DNA of 64,000 nucleotides, from the NCBI RefSeq assembly GCF_043099315.1, contig NZ_CP170746.1; one strand, 5' to 3'. The position numbers and the translations under genes were made by a program. This stretch comes from Chlorogloeopsis fritschii. Lineage in GTDB: Bacteria; Cyanobacteriota; Cyanobacteriia; Cyanobacteriales; Nostocaceae. This document shows positions 17,121 to 25,962 of the stretch, in pieces. The first letter of the stretch is position 1, and every line of letters begins with the position of its first letter. The notes under the pieces were generated by a model, which made no database searches, was not told the origin of the DNA, and saw only the letters and a list, made by a program, of their open reading frames with translations.

Positions 17121-17153
17121 ATAAAAAAATCGCGGAGTATTCTCTGCCGCGAT
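17121..17153 (-). terminator. Intrinsic terminator of the SDR gene
   Basis: On the minus strand ATCGCGG pairs with CCGCGAT around an 11-base loop and is followed by seven Ts. It is 33 bases past the stop of the SDR gene. The remaining part of the spacer 16820-17186 is AT-rich with no supported gene. Confidence 0.8.
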
Positions 17154-17186
17154 GATACAAAATCAATCTCTAACTAATTTGAAGTT

Positions 17187-17960
17187 TTAACTGCGCCTGT
17201 TTACCAGAGTTGTGCTAGCTTGGTCAACTGGCATCAGGATGACTTGATTAATATTCACGTGTGCTGGCCGAGTAACGCAGAAAAATACAACATCAGCTAC
17301 ATCATCAGCAGTTAGAGGAGTTACTCCTTGGTAAACTGTTGTGGCACGTTGTGTATCGCCATGAAAGCGTACTTCGCTAAATTCTGTTTCCACCATACCA
17401 GGATCAACCGAAGTTACCCTGATAGGTGTTCCCAACAAATCTTGTTTTAATCCTTCAGAGATAGCTTTGACTGCTGCTTTCGTGCCGCAGTAGACATTAC
17501 CACCCGGATAAGTTTGATGACCGGCTATCGAACCAATGTTTACCACATGACCGCGATCGCGCTCAACCATTCCAGGAACAATATGGCGGGTAAGATAGAG
17601 CAAACCCTTAATATTGGTATCAATCATTTCTTCCCAATCCTGGAAACTGCCTTGATGGAGTTTGTCTAAACCCCGACTTAAACCTGCATTATTGATGAGA
17701 ATATCAATGTTAGCCCAAGCGGAAGGCAGGTTAGAAATAGCGGATTCTACAGCCTTAGCATCGCGTACATCCAACTGTAACAAATGGATATCAGTAGCGA
17801 ATTCTTTGTTGAGTGAATCTGCCAAATTTTGCAAACGTTCCCAACGTCGCGCCGCTAAAATTAATTTTGCACCAGCACCAGCGAAAATTTTGGCGCAAGC
17901 AGCACCAATTCCACTGCTGGCACCAGTAATGAAAACAATTTGGTCTTGCACAGAAAGCAT
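17187..17960 (-). CDS. Short-chain dehydrogenase/reductase
   Basis: 257-residue classical SDR. It has the NADP-binding TGASSGIGAACAKIF (residue 14 on), NNAG, and the catalytic Tyr/Lys in YCGTKAAVK, with Ser in NIGSIAGHQTYPGG. Basic residues after the second strand (AARRWERL) favour NADP(H). The overall pattern matches the YdfG/3-hydroxy acid dehydrogenase subfamily, including PGMVETEFSEVRF. It lies alone with its own terminator. Substrate is unknown. Confidence 0.88.
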   Translation of the reverse strand: MLSVQDQIVFITGASSGIGAACAKIFAGAGAKLILAARRWERLQNLADSLNKEFATDIHLLQLDVRDAKAVESAISNLPSAWANIDILINNAGLSRGLDKLHQGSFQDWEEMIDTNIKGLLYLTRHIVPGMVERDRGHVVNIGSIAGHQTYPGGNVYCGTKAAVKAISEGLKQDLLGTPIRVTSVDPGMVETEFSEVRFHGDTQRATTVYQGVTPLTADDVADVVFFCVTRPAHVNINQVILMPVDQASTTLVNRRS

Positions 17961-18058
17961 TTTAAATTCTTAGTCATTGGCCATTTGTCATTGGTCATTT
18001 GTTACTTGTCACAACCCGATGACAAAAAACAAAGGACATAATGAATAAGAGCTAATAA

Positions 18059-18907
18059 CTACTTATTCACTACTTGCATACGCTGAGTAATCATTGTCAT
18101 ACCATCTCCACGCATAATCACCGCAGAAACCCATTGACTGCCAGGTTTAGCAGGTGCGTTGCCAACTTTAAAAAGTCCACCAGTTGTGAGTAATTCTAAA
18201 TTTACGGGTGTAGGGTTAAGATATTTGGTTGCTTGAATGGGTTCTTCCAAAGCTGCACCTAAAAGATAATCATCTCCCAGAGGTTCTTGGACGATCGCAT
18301 CAAAATTATACTTTTGACCAACTTTTACCTGTTGTGGCAATTTGATATCAACTTGGGGTGGTTTGGCACCAGAAGTAATTTGAGTGCGTTCTGACAAAAT
18401 GTCTTGACGGATAATTTTTCCGCCTGCAATGCGCTGACGAGATGTGATGGTAGTTGAGAGAGCTAAATTCTCATTGTTAGCGGCAGGTAAGCCAGTAATT
18501 TTGGTAACGGTGGTAGCAACGATCTGGTTGCCTTGAGGCTGCCAAGATTGCAGTTGGGTGGTGTATTGCAGCTTGGGATATCTCTTCCAAAAACCAGTTA
18601 AAGCTTGTTCCATCGTTTGGCGATTTAAGCCATCTCCATGCACGAAATTGGGACTGTAGAACTGCATTACTGCTTTGACATCACCCCGACTCGCTGCTGC
18701 ATCGATTTGTGTTAGGAGATTTTTTAGTTGAGCAGGTGCATTGCTGGGTGAGTTGCTGGGTACATTGCTAGGTGAGTTTCTAGGTGGGTTAGCTTGAGCA
18801 GATTTCCAACTAGTTGTTAAACCAAATGCGAGCATTAACAAAATTAGCCAACGAGAGGGCGAAAAGCGTGATTGGCGTTTCAATAGCAAGGCGATTAGTT
18901 TACTCAT
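18059..18907 (-). CDS. Secreted NTF2-like protein
   Basis: 282 residues. A basic N-terminus and hydrophobic core (about 19-39) form a signal peptide, followed by three PSN repeats (NSPSNVPSNSPSNAPAQ). Residues about 60-170 read as a SnoaL/NTF2-like cone (DAAASRGDVKAVMQFYSPNF). The C-terminal 90 residues contain GQKYNFDAIVQEPLGDDYLLG and look like a beta-sandwich. It is probably periplasmic, and the role is unknown. The short PSN repeat may be length-variable. Confidence 0.7.
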   Translation of the reverse strand: MSKLIALLLKRQSRFSPSRWLILLMLAFGLTTSWKSAQANPPRNSPSNVPSNSPSNAPAQLKNLLTQIDAAASRGDVKAVMQFYSPNFVHGDGLNRQTMEQALTGFWKRYPKLQYTTQLQSWQPQGNQIVATTVTKITGLPAANNENLALSTTITSRQRIAGGKIIRQDILSERTQITSGAKPPQVDIKLPQQVKVGQKYNFDAIVQEPLGDDYLLGAALEEPIQATKYLNPTPVNLELLTTGGLFKVGNAPAKPGSQWVSAVIMRGDGMTMITQRMQVVNK

Positions 18908-19165
18908 AGGTGATTAGTTAGCTTGGTTTACAAAAAATATTCCCTGTTCTCAAGTAAAACGCATACAGTAGAAACCGTAGTAAATTAATTTCTCAAACAG
19001 CCTGCAAGAAAACAGGGAAATTGCTTTATCTTAATTAAGCTAAGGGCTGACATGGTAAGCTGTTCCACATTTAACTTACATAACATGGGCGGACAAGATG
19101 TCTACCCCACAAGAGTTTAGCCTCATTTCAATAGCAAACTAGATGTTTTTCAGCTTAATAGGTAG

Positions 19166-20239
19166 ATGACAAACACACCAATACGATTATTAATAGCTGC
19201 AAGCGGAACTGGTGGGCACTTATTTCCAGCGATCGCACTGGCACAGCAGTTGCCAGATTATCAAATTGAATGGCTGGGCGTTCCCAACCGCCTGGAAACT
19301 CAACTAGTTCCCCAACAGTATAAATTGAATGTTATTTCTGTTGAAGGGTTTCAAAAAGGTTTAGGAATTTCATCGCTGTTGACTTTAGGTAAACTGATTG
19401 GTTCGGTTCTCCAAGTCAGGAAAATATTAAAACAAGGTAAATTTAAAGGAGTATTCACCACGGGAGGTTATATTGCCGGGCCTAGTGTAATTGCAGCGCG
19501 ATCGCTTGGTATACCAGTAATTCTTCACGAATCGAATGCTTTACCAGGAAAGGTAACACGCTTTTTTGGCCCTTGGTGTAGTGCAGTGGCACTAGGATTT
19601 GAAGTCGCAGCTAAGTATTTACCGCGTGCCAAAACTATTTATACAAGTACTCCAGTACGTTCTCAATTTTTAGAACCGGGTATTGAAGCTACATTGGATT
19701 TGCCTATTCCGGAGAATGTGCCTTTAATCGTCGTTTTTGGTGGCAGCCAAGGTGCAGTCGGAATTAATAAATTAGTGCGCCAGTGTGCAACAGCTTGGTT
19801 TGATGCTGGTGCTTGGATTGTGCATTTAACTGGTGACAACGATCCCGAAGCGGTTAGTTTGCAGCATCCCCAGTATATTTCTTTGCAATTTTACAACAAT
19901 ATGGCAGCATTGCTGCGGCGAGCAAATTTAGCTATTAGTCGTTCTGGTGCCGGCAGTTTAACAGAATTGGCAGTGTGCGGTACACCTGCGATTTTGATTC
20001 CTTACCCGTTTGCTGCTGAAGACCATCAAACTTATAATGCCAAGGTCTTTACTTCAGTTGATGCGGCATTGATGTTTCAACAATCAGAATTAACTGCCGA
20101 GGTATTGCAAACAGAAGTTTTGCGGTTGTTGAAGTCACCCCAACAGTTGAAGGCGATGGGGGAAAAAGCAAAGGCGATCGCTATTCCTGATAGTGCCGAA
20201 AAATTAGCACAGTTGGTGCGTGAGGTAATTGAGAGGTAA
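19166..20239 (+). CDS. murG: UDP-GlcNAc:lipid II GlcNAc transferase MurG
   Basis: 357 residues, normal for MurG. It adds GlcNAc to lipid I on the inner face of the membrane to make lipid II. Hallmarks are the N-terminal Gly loop SGTGGHLFPAIALA, the GGSQGA loop at the domain junction, and the C-terminal donor site SRSGAGSLTELAVCG. The ATG start puts the Gly loop at residue 14. It is followed 50 bases later by a secreted hypothetical on the same strand; no mur cluster is present, which is common in cyanobacteria. Confidence 0.96.
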   Translation: MTNTPIRLLIAASGTGGHLFPAIALAQQLPDYQIEWLGVPNRLETQLVPQQYKLNVISVEGFQKGLGISSLLTLGKLIGSVLQVRKILKQGKFKGVFTTGGYIAGPSVIAARSLGIPVILHESNALPGKVTRFFGPWCSAVALGFEVAAKYLPRAKTIYTSTPVRSQFLEPGIEATLDLPIPENVPLIVVFGGSQGAVGINKLVRQCATAWFDAGAWIVHLTGDNDPEAVSLQHPQYISLQFYNNMAALLRRANLAISRSGAGSLTELAVCGTPAILIPYPFAAEDHQTYNAKVFTSVDAALMFQQSELTAEVLQTEVLRLLKSPQQLKAMGEKAKAIAIPDSAEKLAQLVREVIER

Positions 20240-20289
20240 AGTTATATTACAAACTAAAATTCAGAACTCTCGATCGCAAGCAAACAACT

Positions 20290-20730
20290 ATGCTGATGAC
20301 TAGTACTGTCAAAAAATTGGTAACTTATCCATTCATGGCTGTTTCGCTCATGGGATTAGTCAATTATTCAGCCATTGCTCAGACTCATAAACCTCAAGTT
20401 CCGAGAGTTCTATCTTCCTCTACAATTTCTCAACCTACTCAAGTAATTGATGAGAAAACTGCCTTGAATTTGGTATGGAAATTGCCACAAGTGCAACGCA
20501 AAGCAAAAACTATTGAACGACTTTCTAAAGGAGCAATACGTGTCGCTGCAGCCGTCGATAGACATCCTACTCTAGAGGAACCTTACTACACAGTGCAAGT
20601 ATTTGAAAATCATGTAGAGTACACTGACACAATTTACTGGTTTCGTGTCTTGAGTCCAAGCGGTGATATCCAAGTTCTAGATATTTTGCAGGGCGAATAT
20701 GTATCACTAGAAAAGTGGAAACCTAATTAA
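20290..20730 (+). CDS. Secreted hypothetical protein
   Basis: 146 residues. A signal peptide ends near SAIAQ (about residue 31). The mature part holds EKTALNLVWKLPQVQRKAK and a beta-rich stretch ending FRVLSPSGDIQVLDI. I recognise no named domain. The pattern resembles small periplasmic proteins with a PepSY-like or cystatin-like fold, but that is weak. It follows murG by 50 bases and may share its transcript. Confidence 0.65.
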   Translation: MLMTSTVKKLVTYPFMAVSLMGLVNYSAIAQTHKPQVPRVLSSSTISQPTQVIDEKTALNLVWKLPQVQRKAKTIERLSKGAIRVAAAVDRHPTLEEPYYTVQVFENHVEYTDTIYWFRVLSPSGDIQVLDILQGEYVSLEKWKPN

Positions 20731-20793
20731 ATCAATAAACAGTGAGTAACACTGCTTTGATAACCGATAACTGATAACTGATAACTGAAGCAA

Positions 20794-21084
20794 ATGTCAG
20801 AACAAAAGTCTGTAAGCCCGTGGAAATATAAACCCTGGTGGTGTCAACCTTGGTCTATCTTGCTCACGGGTTTGACGCTAATTGGTGGTAGCTGGATATT
20901 ATTTAAAATTATTTGGCTTACAATTCTTGTCTCCATCCCTGTACTCACATGGATGGTTTTTTTCTTGTTAATCTGGCCGCAATTAATAATTCGCAGTGGT
21001 CTTTTGGAATCGTATCAATTATCAGAAAATGAGTCGGAAACTAAATCCCCGACTTCTAGAAGTCGGGGATCTAACCCAAACTAA
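20794..21084 (+). CDS. Small membrane protein with C-terminus formed by a palindrome
   Basis: 96 residues with an N-terminal WKYKPWWCQPW motif and two hydrophobic helices (about 24-44 and 47-64). The pattern is conserved in cyanobacteria, possibly DUF6737. The normal protein probably ends near QLSENESE. Here the last 14 residues (about KSPTSRSRGSNPN) are encoded by the 26-bp palindrome at 21045-21070 and its flank. The stop lies at the very end of the convergent RAYT gene (four-base overlap). Confidence 0.65.
   Translation: MSEQKSVSPWKYKPWWCQPWSILLTGLTLIGGSWILFKIIWLTILVSIPVLTWMVFFLLIWPQLIIRSGLLESYQLSENESETKSPTSRSRGSNPN
21045..21070. repeat. REP-like perfect 26-bp palindrome, left flank of RAYT
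   Basis: ATCCCCGACTTCT meets its exact complement AGAAGTCGGGGAT with no loop. It lies 11 bases past the stop codon of the RAYT gene and inside the coding end of the 96-residue membrane protein. It shares the core arms with 9527-9559 and 21711-21740. Confidence 0.85.
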
Positions 21085-21653
21085 TCATCAAGTAGCAAAC
21101 TTTTGAAACCAGTGCTATCAGGTAGGTTATAGTCAGTCAAAAATTGTTGATAAGCTGATTCTTCCTGAATTAATGTTTTGATATATTCTGTTTTGGGCAG
21201 GGTTCCTCTTCGCATTCCTACATATTCCAAATAGCTGGACAATTCCCATTCTTCAGGTTGCTGTACCAGTCCTGCTTTTACCGGATTTAGATGAATATAA
21301 CGTGAGAGGTTGATTAGATAATCGGTTTGTTGAACATGAATACTTTGAAATCGTCCCTGAAATAATACCCCAGAACGATTAAAACGCTTATTAATAGCCT
21401 TCGTGTAGGAAAGTGAAAGGGATTTCATTGCATCAGACAAGGTTTCATCTCTCAAGTAGACCAAAAAATGATAATGATTGGGCATTAAACAGTAAACAAT
21501 AATATCTATTGCTTTGGTAATTAAATGTTCTTTTACCAAGCGAAGAAAATAAATATAACTTTCACGCTCAAAGAAAATTATTTGACGATTATTACCCCGA
21601 TTGTAAATATGGTAAAAGTTCCTAATTTCCAGGGAACTCTTTCTTCGCGGCAT
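21081..21653 (-). CDS. REP-associated tyrosine transposase (RAYT, TnpA-REP/Y1)
   Basis: Y1 HUH single-strand transposase of the RAYT type, 190 residues. It has the HUH pair His60/His62 in MPNHYHFLV, the probable catalytic Tyr83 in SLSYTKAINKRF, and the family signatures YHIYNRGNN near the N-terminus and SRYIHLNPVKAGL towards the C-terminus. ATG at 21653 is taken as start; an in-frame TTG two codons earlier is less likely. Flanked within 60 bases on both sides by ATCCCCGACTT palindromes, its likely DNA substrate. RAYTs bind and nick REP hairpins. Confidence 0.9.
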   Translation of the reverse strand: MPRRKSSLEIRNFYHIYNRGNNRQIIFFERESYIYFLRLVKEHLITKAIDIIVYCLMPNHYHFLVYLRDETLSDAMKSLSLSYTKAINKRFNRSGVLFQGRFQSIHVQQTDYLINLSRYIHLNPVKAGLVQQPEEWELSSYLEYVGMRRGTLPKTEYIKTLIQEESAYQQFLTDYNLPDSTGFKSLLLDD

Positions 21654-21710
21654 AGGCAAAAATATAAGATATTGCCTTTAGTATTCCCTTTTTGACGTCC
21701 GGGCATATCA

Positions 21711-21740
21711 GATCCCCGACTTTTTAGAAAAGTCGGGATC
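21711..21740. repeat. REP-like palindrome, right flank of RAYT
   Basis: GATCCCCGACTTTTT and AAAAGTCGGGATC pair around a short loop, with one C missing from the right arm. It is upstream of the RAYT start by 58 bases. The remaining spacer to 22070 (about 330 bases) contains a HIP1-like site and no supported gene. Confidence 0.75.
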
Positions 21741-22070
21741 TCAGCTTCTAGATTATGCTTAAAAACGAAACTCATCCCATTGGGTGAACCGAGGAGGCGA
21801 TCGCACTCTTATCAGCCGATTCCATAGCAATATTAGGTTCATATATTCCTATCCTCAATATTTTGAATTTGGTATAGAGTTACATCAATACTTTGCCATT
21901 GAAAATGAGATACAAGTTACAAGAAACAGGTGCAGAAAGAGGCGAAAATACTTATTGGTAGCGACTTTTACTTCTGCTTCACACATAAGTAACCAATACT
22001 TAGCCAACACGTAGTTACCGTGTTGAAGCGTGCGGATTTTTCGGTTTGCTCTTGAAAATAACCTCACACC

Positions 22071-23498
22071 ATGAGTACTATTACAATCGCCTGGATTGGA
22101 CTACCGTTTTTTTTCGGATTCGTAATCTATCTGTTTCCAAAACTTGCCAAATACTTAGCACTGGGAATAAGCTTAGTTTCTACTGGATATGCGTTACAGC
22201 TACTTTTCAACCAGTCATCACTAACACTAACATTACTAGATAGTTTTGGTGTCACATTAGTCATTGATCAGTTGAGCGGCTATTTTATATTGACAAATGC
22301 GCTAGTAACAGCCGCTGTCATTCTCTACTGTTGGCATACTGATAAGACAGCTTTCTTTTATACGCAGACTGTCATTTTGCATGGTAGCGTTAATGCCGCC
22401 TTTGTGTGTGCGGATTTCATCAGCTTATATGTGGCGCTAGAGGTGATTAGTATTGCCGCATTTCTCTTGATTGCCTATCCCCGGAGCGATCGCTCCATTT
22501 GGGTTGGCTTGCGTTATCTGTTTGTCAGCAACACGGCAATGCTATTTTATTTGGTAGGTGCGGTGTTGGTCTATCAAGTGAATAACTCCTTTGCGTTTGC
22601 AGGTTTACACAAAGCACCGACTGAAGCGATTGCTCTCATCTTTTTAGGACTCTTGACAAAAGGTGGAATTTTTGTATCAGGATTATGGTTACCGTTGACT
22701 CATTCCGAATCGGATACGCCGGTGTCAGCTTTACTATCGGGAATCGTGGTTAAAACTGGTGTTTTTCCCTTGTTGCGCTGCGCTTTGATTGTGGAAGAGG
22801 TTGATCCTATCGTTAGGATATTTGCAGTTGGAACAGTGTTTTTGGGAATAAGCTATGCTGTCTTGGAAAAAGATACCAAGCGGACGCTGGCCTTGAGTAC
22901 AATTTCACAATTAGGTTGGATTCTGGCTGCACCAATCGCGGGAGGTTTTTATGCGTTGGCGCATGGATTGGCAAAATCGGCACTCTTTATGATAGCGGGG
23001 AACTTACCCAGCCGAGACTTCAAGGAATTGCGAAATACGCCAATCAATACTGCACTCTGGGTTGCCCTGGTTATAGCTAGCCTCTCAATTTCCGGCTTTC
23101 CCATATTGATTGGCTTTGGAGCGAAGATGTTAACGCTGAAGAATGTACTATCCTGGCAAGCGATCGCCATGAATGTTGGGGCGGTAGGTACAGCAATAGT
23201 GTATGCCAAATTCATATTTCTGCCGCATGGGGGGAGAGAAATTGTACGTTCCGGTTTCTGGCAACCGATAATACTATTAATTGGTGCGCTGATTATCACA
23301 AGTGGGTTATATTACCAGGCGTATACGATGGCAAACATCACAAAAGCAGTCGCAATCATTGCTGTTGGTTGGTTAGCGCATTTTTTAATTTTTCAACGCT
23401 CATTACTCAGTCTGCCGCGTATGCTTGAACAGTTTGAGCATCTCATCGGTTTTATGAGTCTGATGTTGATTTTGCTGTTCTGGATGGTATTTACATGA
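22071..23498 (+). CDS. MrpD/NdhD-like proton-conducting membrane subunit
   Basis: 475 residues and about 14 helices of the proton-antiporter family shared by complex I NuoL/M/N, MrpA/D and cyanobacterial NdhD5/6. Key charged helix residues are visible in YVALEVISIAAF (Glu), FLGLLTKGGIFVSGLWLP (Lys) and LAHGLAKSALFMIAG (His, Lys). It stands alone, without the other Mrp or Ndh subunits. Likely roles are Na+/H+ or K+/H+ exchange, or an accessory NDH-1-type subunit. TypA lies convergent downstream. Confidence 0.82.
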   Translation: MSTITIAWIGLPFFFGFVIYLFPKLAKYLALGISLVSTGYALQLLFNQSSLTLTLLDSFGVTLVIDQLSGYFILTNALVTAAVILYCWHTDKTAFFYTQTVILHGSVNAAFVCADFISLYVALEVISIAAFLLIAYPRSDRSIWVGLRYLFVSNTAMLFYLVGAVLVYQVNNSFAFAGLHKAPTEAIALIFLGLLTKGGIFVSGLWLPLTHSESDTPVSALLSGIVVKTGVFPLLRCALIVEEVDPIVRIFAVGTVFLGISYAVLEKDTKRTLALSTISQLGWILAAPIAGGFYALAHGLAKSALFMIAGNLPSRDFKELRNTPINTALWVALVIASLSISGFPILIGFGAKMLTLKNVLSWQAIAMNVGAVGTAIVYAKFIFLPHGGREIVRSGFWQPIILLIGALIITSGLYYQAYTMANITKAVAIIAVGWLAHFLIFQRSLLSLPRMLEQFEHLIGFMSLMLILLFWMVFT

Positions 23499-23680
23499 TT
23501 GTGTTCTAAATCTGCCACGGAATAATGCGATCAGCTATATGGCGTGGAACTAGCCAAGACATTGTCGGCGACTTCGTAAAATATCGAATTTACTCACAAG
23601 AACTCTAGACTGCGAAGGCAGGCTTTGTTCTTTTAGCCCCAAGCTTTCAGCCTGTGGGGCTTTGATGTAACTCAAACATC

Positions 23681-23707
23681 AAAAAGCTCGCATTTGCGAG
23701 CTTTTTG
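23681..23707. terminator. Intrinsic terminator downstream of typA
   Basis: AAAAAGCTCGC and GCGAGCTTTTT pair perfectly around ATTT. It works in both directions, with A/T runs on both sides, and lies 28 bases past the typA stop and 180 past the MrpD-like gene. A second weak GCCCCAAGCTTTCAGCC-type hairpin lies just left. Confidence 0.85.
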
Positions 23708-23734
23708 AGCCAATTATTCGCTATTTCGCCTTAC

Positions 23735-25525
23735 TTATCGTTTTGCTAACTTCTTCGCCATCTTCCGCAGACGAATAGACTGGGGAGTTACTTCCACCAA
23801 TTCATCAGGGCCGATGTATTCCAAAGCACGCTCCAAGCTCATTTCTACTGGTGCTTGTAACTGCACTAGTTCATCACCACTCGCTGCACGGTGGTTGGTG
23901 AGCTGCTTGGTTTTGCAGACATTTAATTCCAAGTCTTGGGGACGATTGTGTTCGCCAACAATCATGCCTTTGTAGACCTTAGTACCAGGAGTGATAAAAA
24001 ATACCCCTCTATCTTCGGCATTCTTCATGGCGTAGAAGGTAGAAACACCCTCTTCAAAAGCGATTAATACGCCTTTATTACGGGCTTCGATGTCACCTGT
24101 AATCGGACGGTAATCTAGGAAGCTGTGGTTCATTATACCTTCGCCACGTGTCATCCGCATGAATTCACCCCGGAAACCAATTAATCCACGGGCGGGGATA
24201 ACAAATTCTAACTGGGTGCGTCCGTTACCACCAACTTGCATATCTTGCATTTCGCCGCGACGTTGTCCCAAGCGTTCGATGCAACTGCCAACTGCTTCTT
24301 CGGGTATGTCTAACACTAGAAGTTCATAAGGTTCGCAGGGTTGTCCGTTAACTTCCCGGTAAATCACTTGAGGCTGAGATACTTGGAATTCGTAGCCCTC
24401 CCGGCGCATGGTTTCGATTAAAATACCTAAGTGTAGTTCGCCACGACCGGAAACTAGGAATTTGTCTGGAGAGTCGGTTTCTTCGACACGCAAGGCAACG
24501 TTAGTTTCTAGCTCGCGCAAAAGGCGATCGCGCACTTGTCTGGATGTTACCAATTTACCTTCTTGACCAGCAAAGGGCGAATCGTTCACCCAAAAGGTCA
24601 TTTGTAATGTTGGTTCATCCACTTTAATTAGTGGTAAAGCTTGAGGTTCATTCGGATCGGTGATTGTTTCACCGATATTTGCATCAGCGAAACCAGCTAC
24701 AGCCACAATATAACCGGCAGAAGCTTCCTCCATATCCACGCGCTTCAAGCCTTCAAAGCCCATTAACTTGGTAATTTTGGCTTTGACAATGTCACCCTTT
24801 TCTGTCACCAAAGCCGCTTGTTGTCCCATGCGGATGATGCCGTTGTGAATTCTGCCAATCACAATCCGCCCCAGATATTCAGAATAATCTAGGGTTGTAA
24901 CTTGCAGTTGCAGTGGTTTGTTGGGATCGCCCACTGGTGGCGGTACATGACGCAAAATGGCATCAAATAATGGCTGCATATCCTTGGGTTCATCATCCAA
25001 GTCTACTTTGGCGTAACCTGACAACCCGGAGGCGAACAAATAGGGGAAATCACACTGATCCTCATCAGCGCCTAGTTCGAGGAATAAGTCTAATACTTTG
25101 TCTATTGCACCGTAGGGTTCTGCTTGCGGGCGATCGATTTTATTGACTACAACAATGGGGCGCAATCCTTTTTCCAGTGCCTTTTTTAACACAAAACGAG
25201 TTTGGGGCATAGGGCCTTCATTGGCATCAACAATGAGGATGCAACCATCCACCATGCCTAGCACCCGTTCTACTTCACCGCCAAAGTCAGCGTGTCCGGG
25301 AGTATCAACAATATTGATCAGCGTCTCTTTATACTTAACCGCTGTATTTTTAGAAAGAATAGTAATTCCCCGCTCCCGTTCAAGGGCGTTGGAGTCCATA
25401 ACGCAATCCGGAACGTCTTCCCCTTCACGGAAAATGCCGGATTGTTTGAGGAGAGCATCAACGAGGGTTGTTTTGCCGTGATCTACGTGGGCGATAATAG
25501 CGACGTTACGGATTGGGAGCGTCAT
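23735..25525 (-). CDS. typA: Ribosome-associated GTPase TypA/BipA
   Basis: 596 residues, typical length. It is a translational GTPase that binds the 70S ribosome and supports assembly and stress growth. G1 is AHVDHGKTTL (10-19), G2 region RGITI, G3 DTPGHADFG, G4 NKID. The EF-G-like domains II, III and V follow, and the C-terminal domain specific to BipA ends RLRKMAKKLAKR. It has its own terminator. A long upstream spacer of 437 bases contains an unexplained hairpin at 25713-25772. Confidence 0.97.
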   Translation of the reverse strand: MTLPIRNVAIIAHVDHGKTTLVDALLKQSGIFREGEDVPDCVMDSNALERERGITILSKNTAVKYKETLINIVDTPGHADFGGEVERVLGMVDGCILIVDANEGPMPQTRFVLKKALEKGLRPIVVVNKIDRPQAEPYGAIDKVLDLFLELGADEDQCDFPYLFASGLSGYAKVDLDDEPKDMQPLFDAILRHVPPPVGDPNKPLQLQVTTLDYSEYLGRIVIGRIHNGIIRMGQQAALVTEKGDIVKAKITKLMGFEGLKRVDMEEASAGYIVAVAGFADANIGETITDPNEPQALPLIKVDEPTLQMTFWVNDSPFAGQEGKLVTSRQVRDRLLRELETNVALRVEETDSPDKFLVSGRGELHLGILIETMRREGYEFQVSQPQVIYREVNGQPCEPYELLVLDIPEEAVGSCIERLGQRRGEMQDMQVGGNGRTQLEFVIPARGLIGFRGEFMRMTRGEGIMNHSFLDYRPITGDIEARNKGVLIAFEEGVSTFYAMKNAEDRGVFFITPGTKVYKGMIVGEHNRPQDLELNVCKTKQLTNHRAASGDELVQLQAPVEMSLERALEYIGPDELVEVTPQSIRLRKMAKKLAKR

Positions 25526-25712
25526 AATAAGCGCGTTCCAGTACTCTAGTGGGGATTTTATATATAGTGGTGAACTGCTCTAACAGAATTTGGGGGGAAC
25601 TGCAAATTCTGTAAATAAGCCTTAACAATTCTATCTTAATGTAAATTGACTTAGGAAAACTTCAAAACGCCAGAAATACCCACGAAGGGGTTTTTATTCA
25701 ATATAAACGTCA

Positions 25713-25772
25713 AGAGTTGAGTAAGTCCGGAATGAATGCTGGGCTGAGAGAGATTCATTCCGCAATAACTCT
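25713..25772 (+). other. Large hairpin with T-run, no assigned gene
   Basis: CGGAATGAAT (25728-25737) pairs perfectly with ATTCATTCCG (25753-25762), and an outer AGAGTT pairs with AACTCT. On the plus strand it is followed after four bases by six Ts, so it looks like a rho-independent terminator reading away from typA. No plus-strand gene precedes it. It may end a small or antisense RNA, or be a repeat. The rest of 25526-25962 holds no supported gene. Confidence 0.5.
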
Positions 25773-25962
25773 AGCATTTTTTGGTAAAGAGTCAATTTAA
25801 TTACATTTATATAGATTTGGATAAAAACAGTTTGTCAGAACATAACTCTTGATTATGAATGGGCTTTTGTCTATATCCGCTATTATTGCATCAGTACATA
25901 CCCTAATTTTAATTTATATATATTGTGCCAAAATTAACGCAAAAATTATTGATTAATGAGCA

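Noticed and set aside
21784..22067. Overlapping open frames before the MrpD-like gene
   Set aside because: No family resemblance, no ribosome site, and they overlap each other on both strands.
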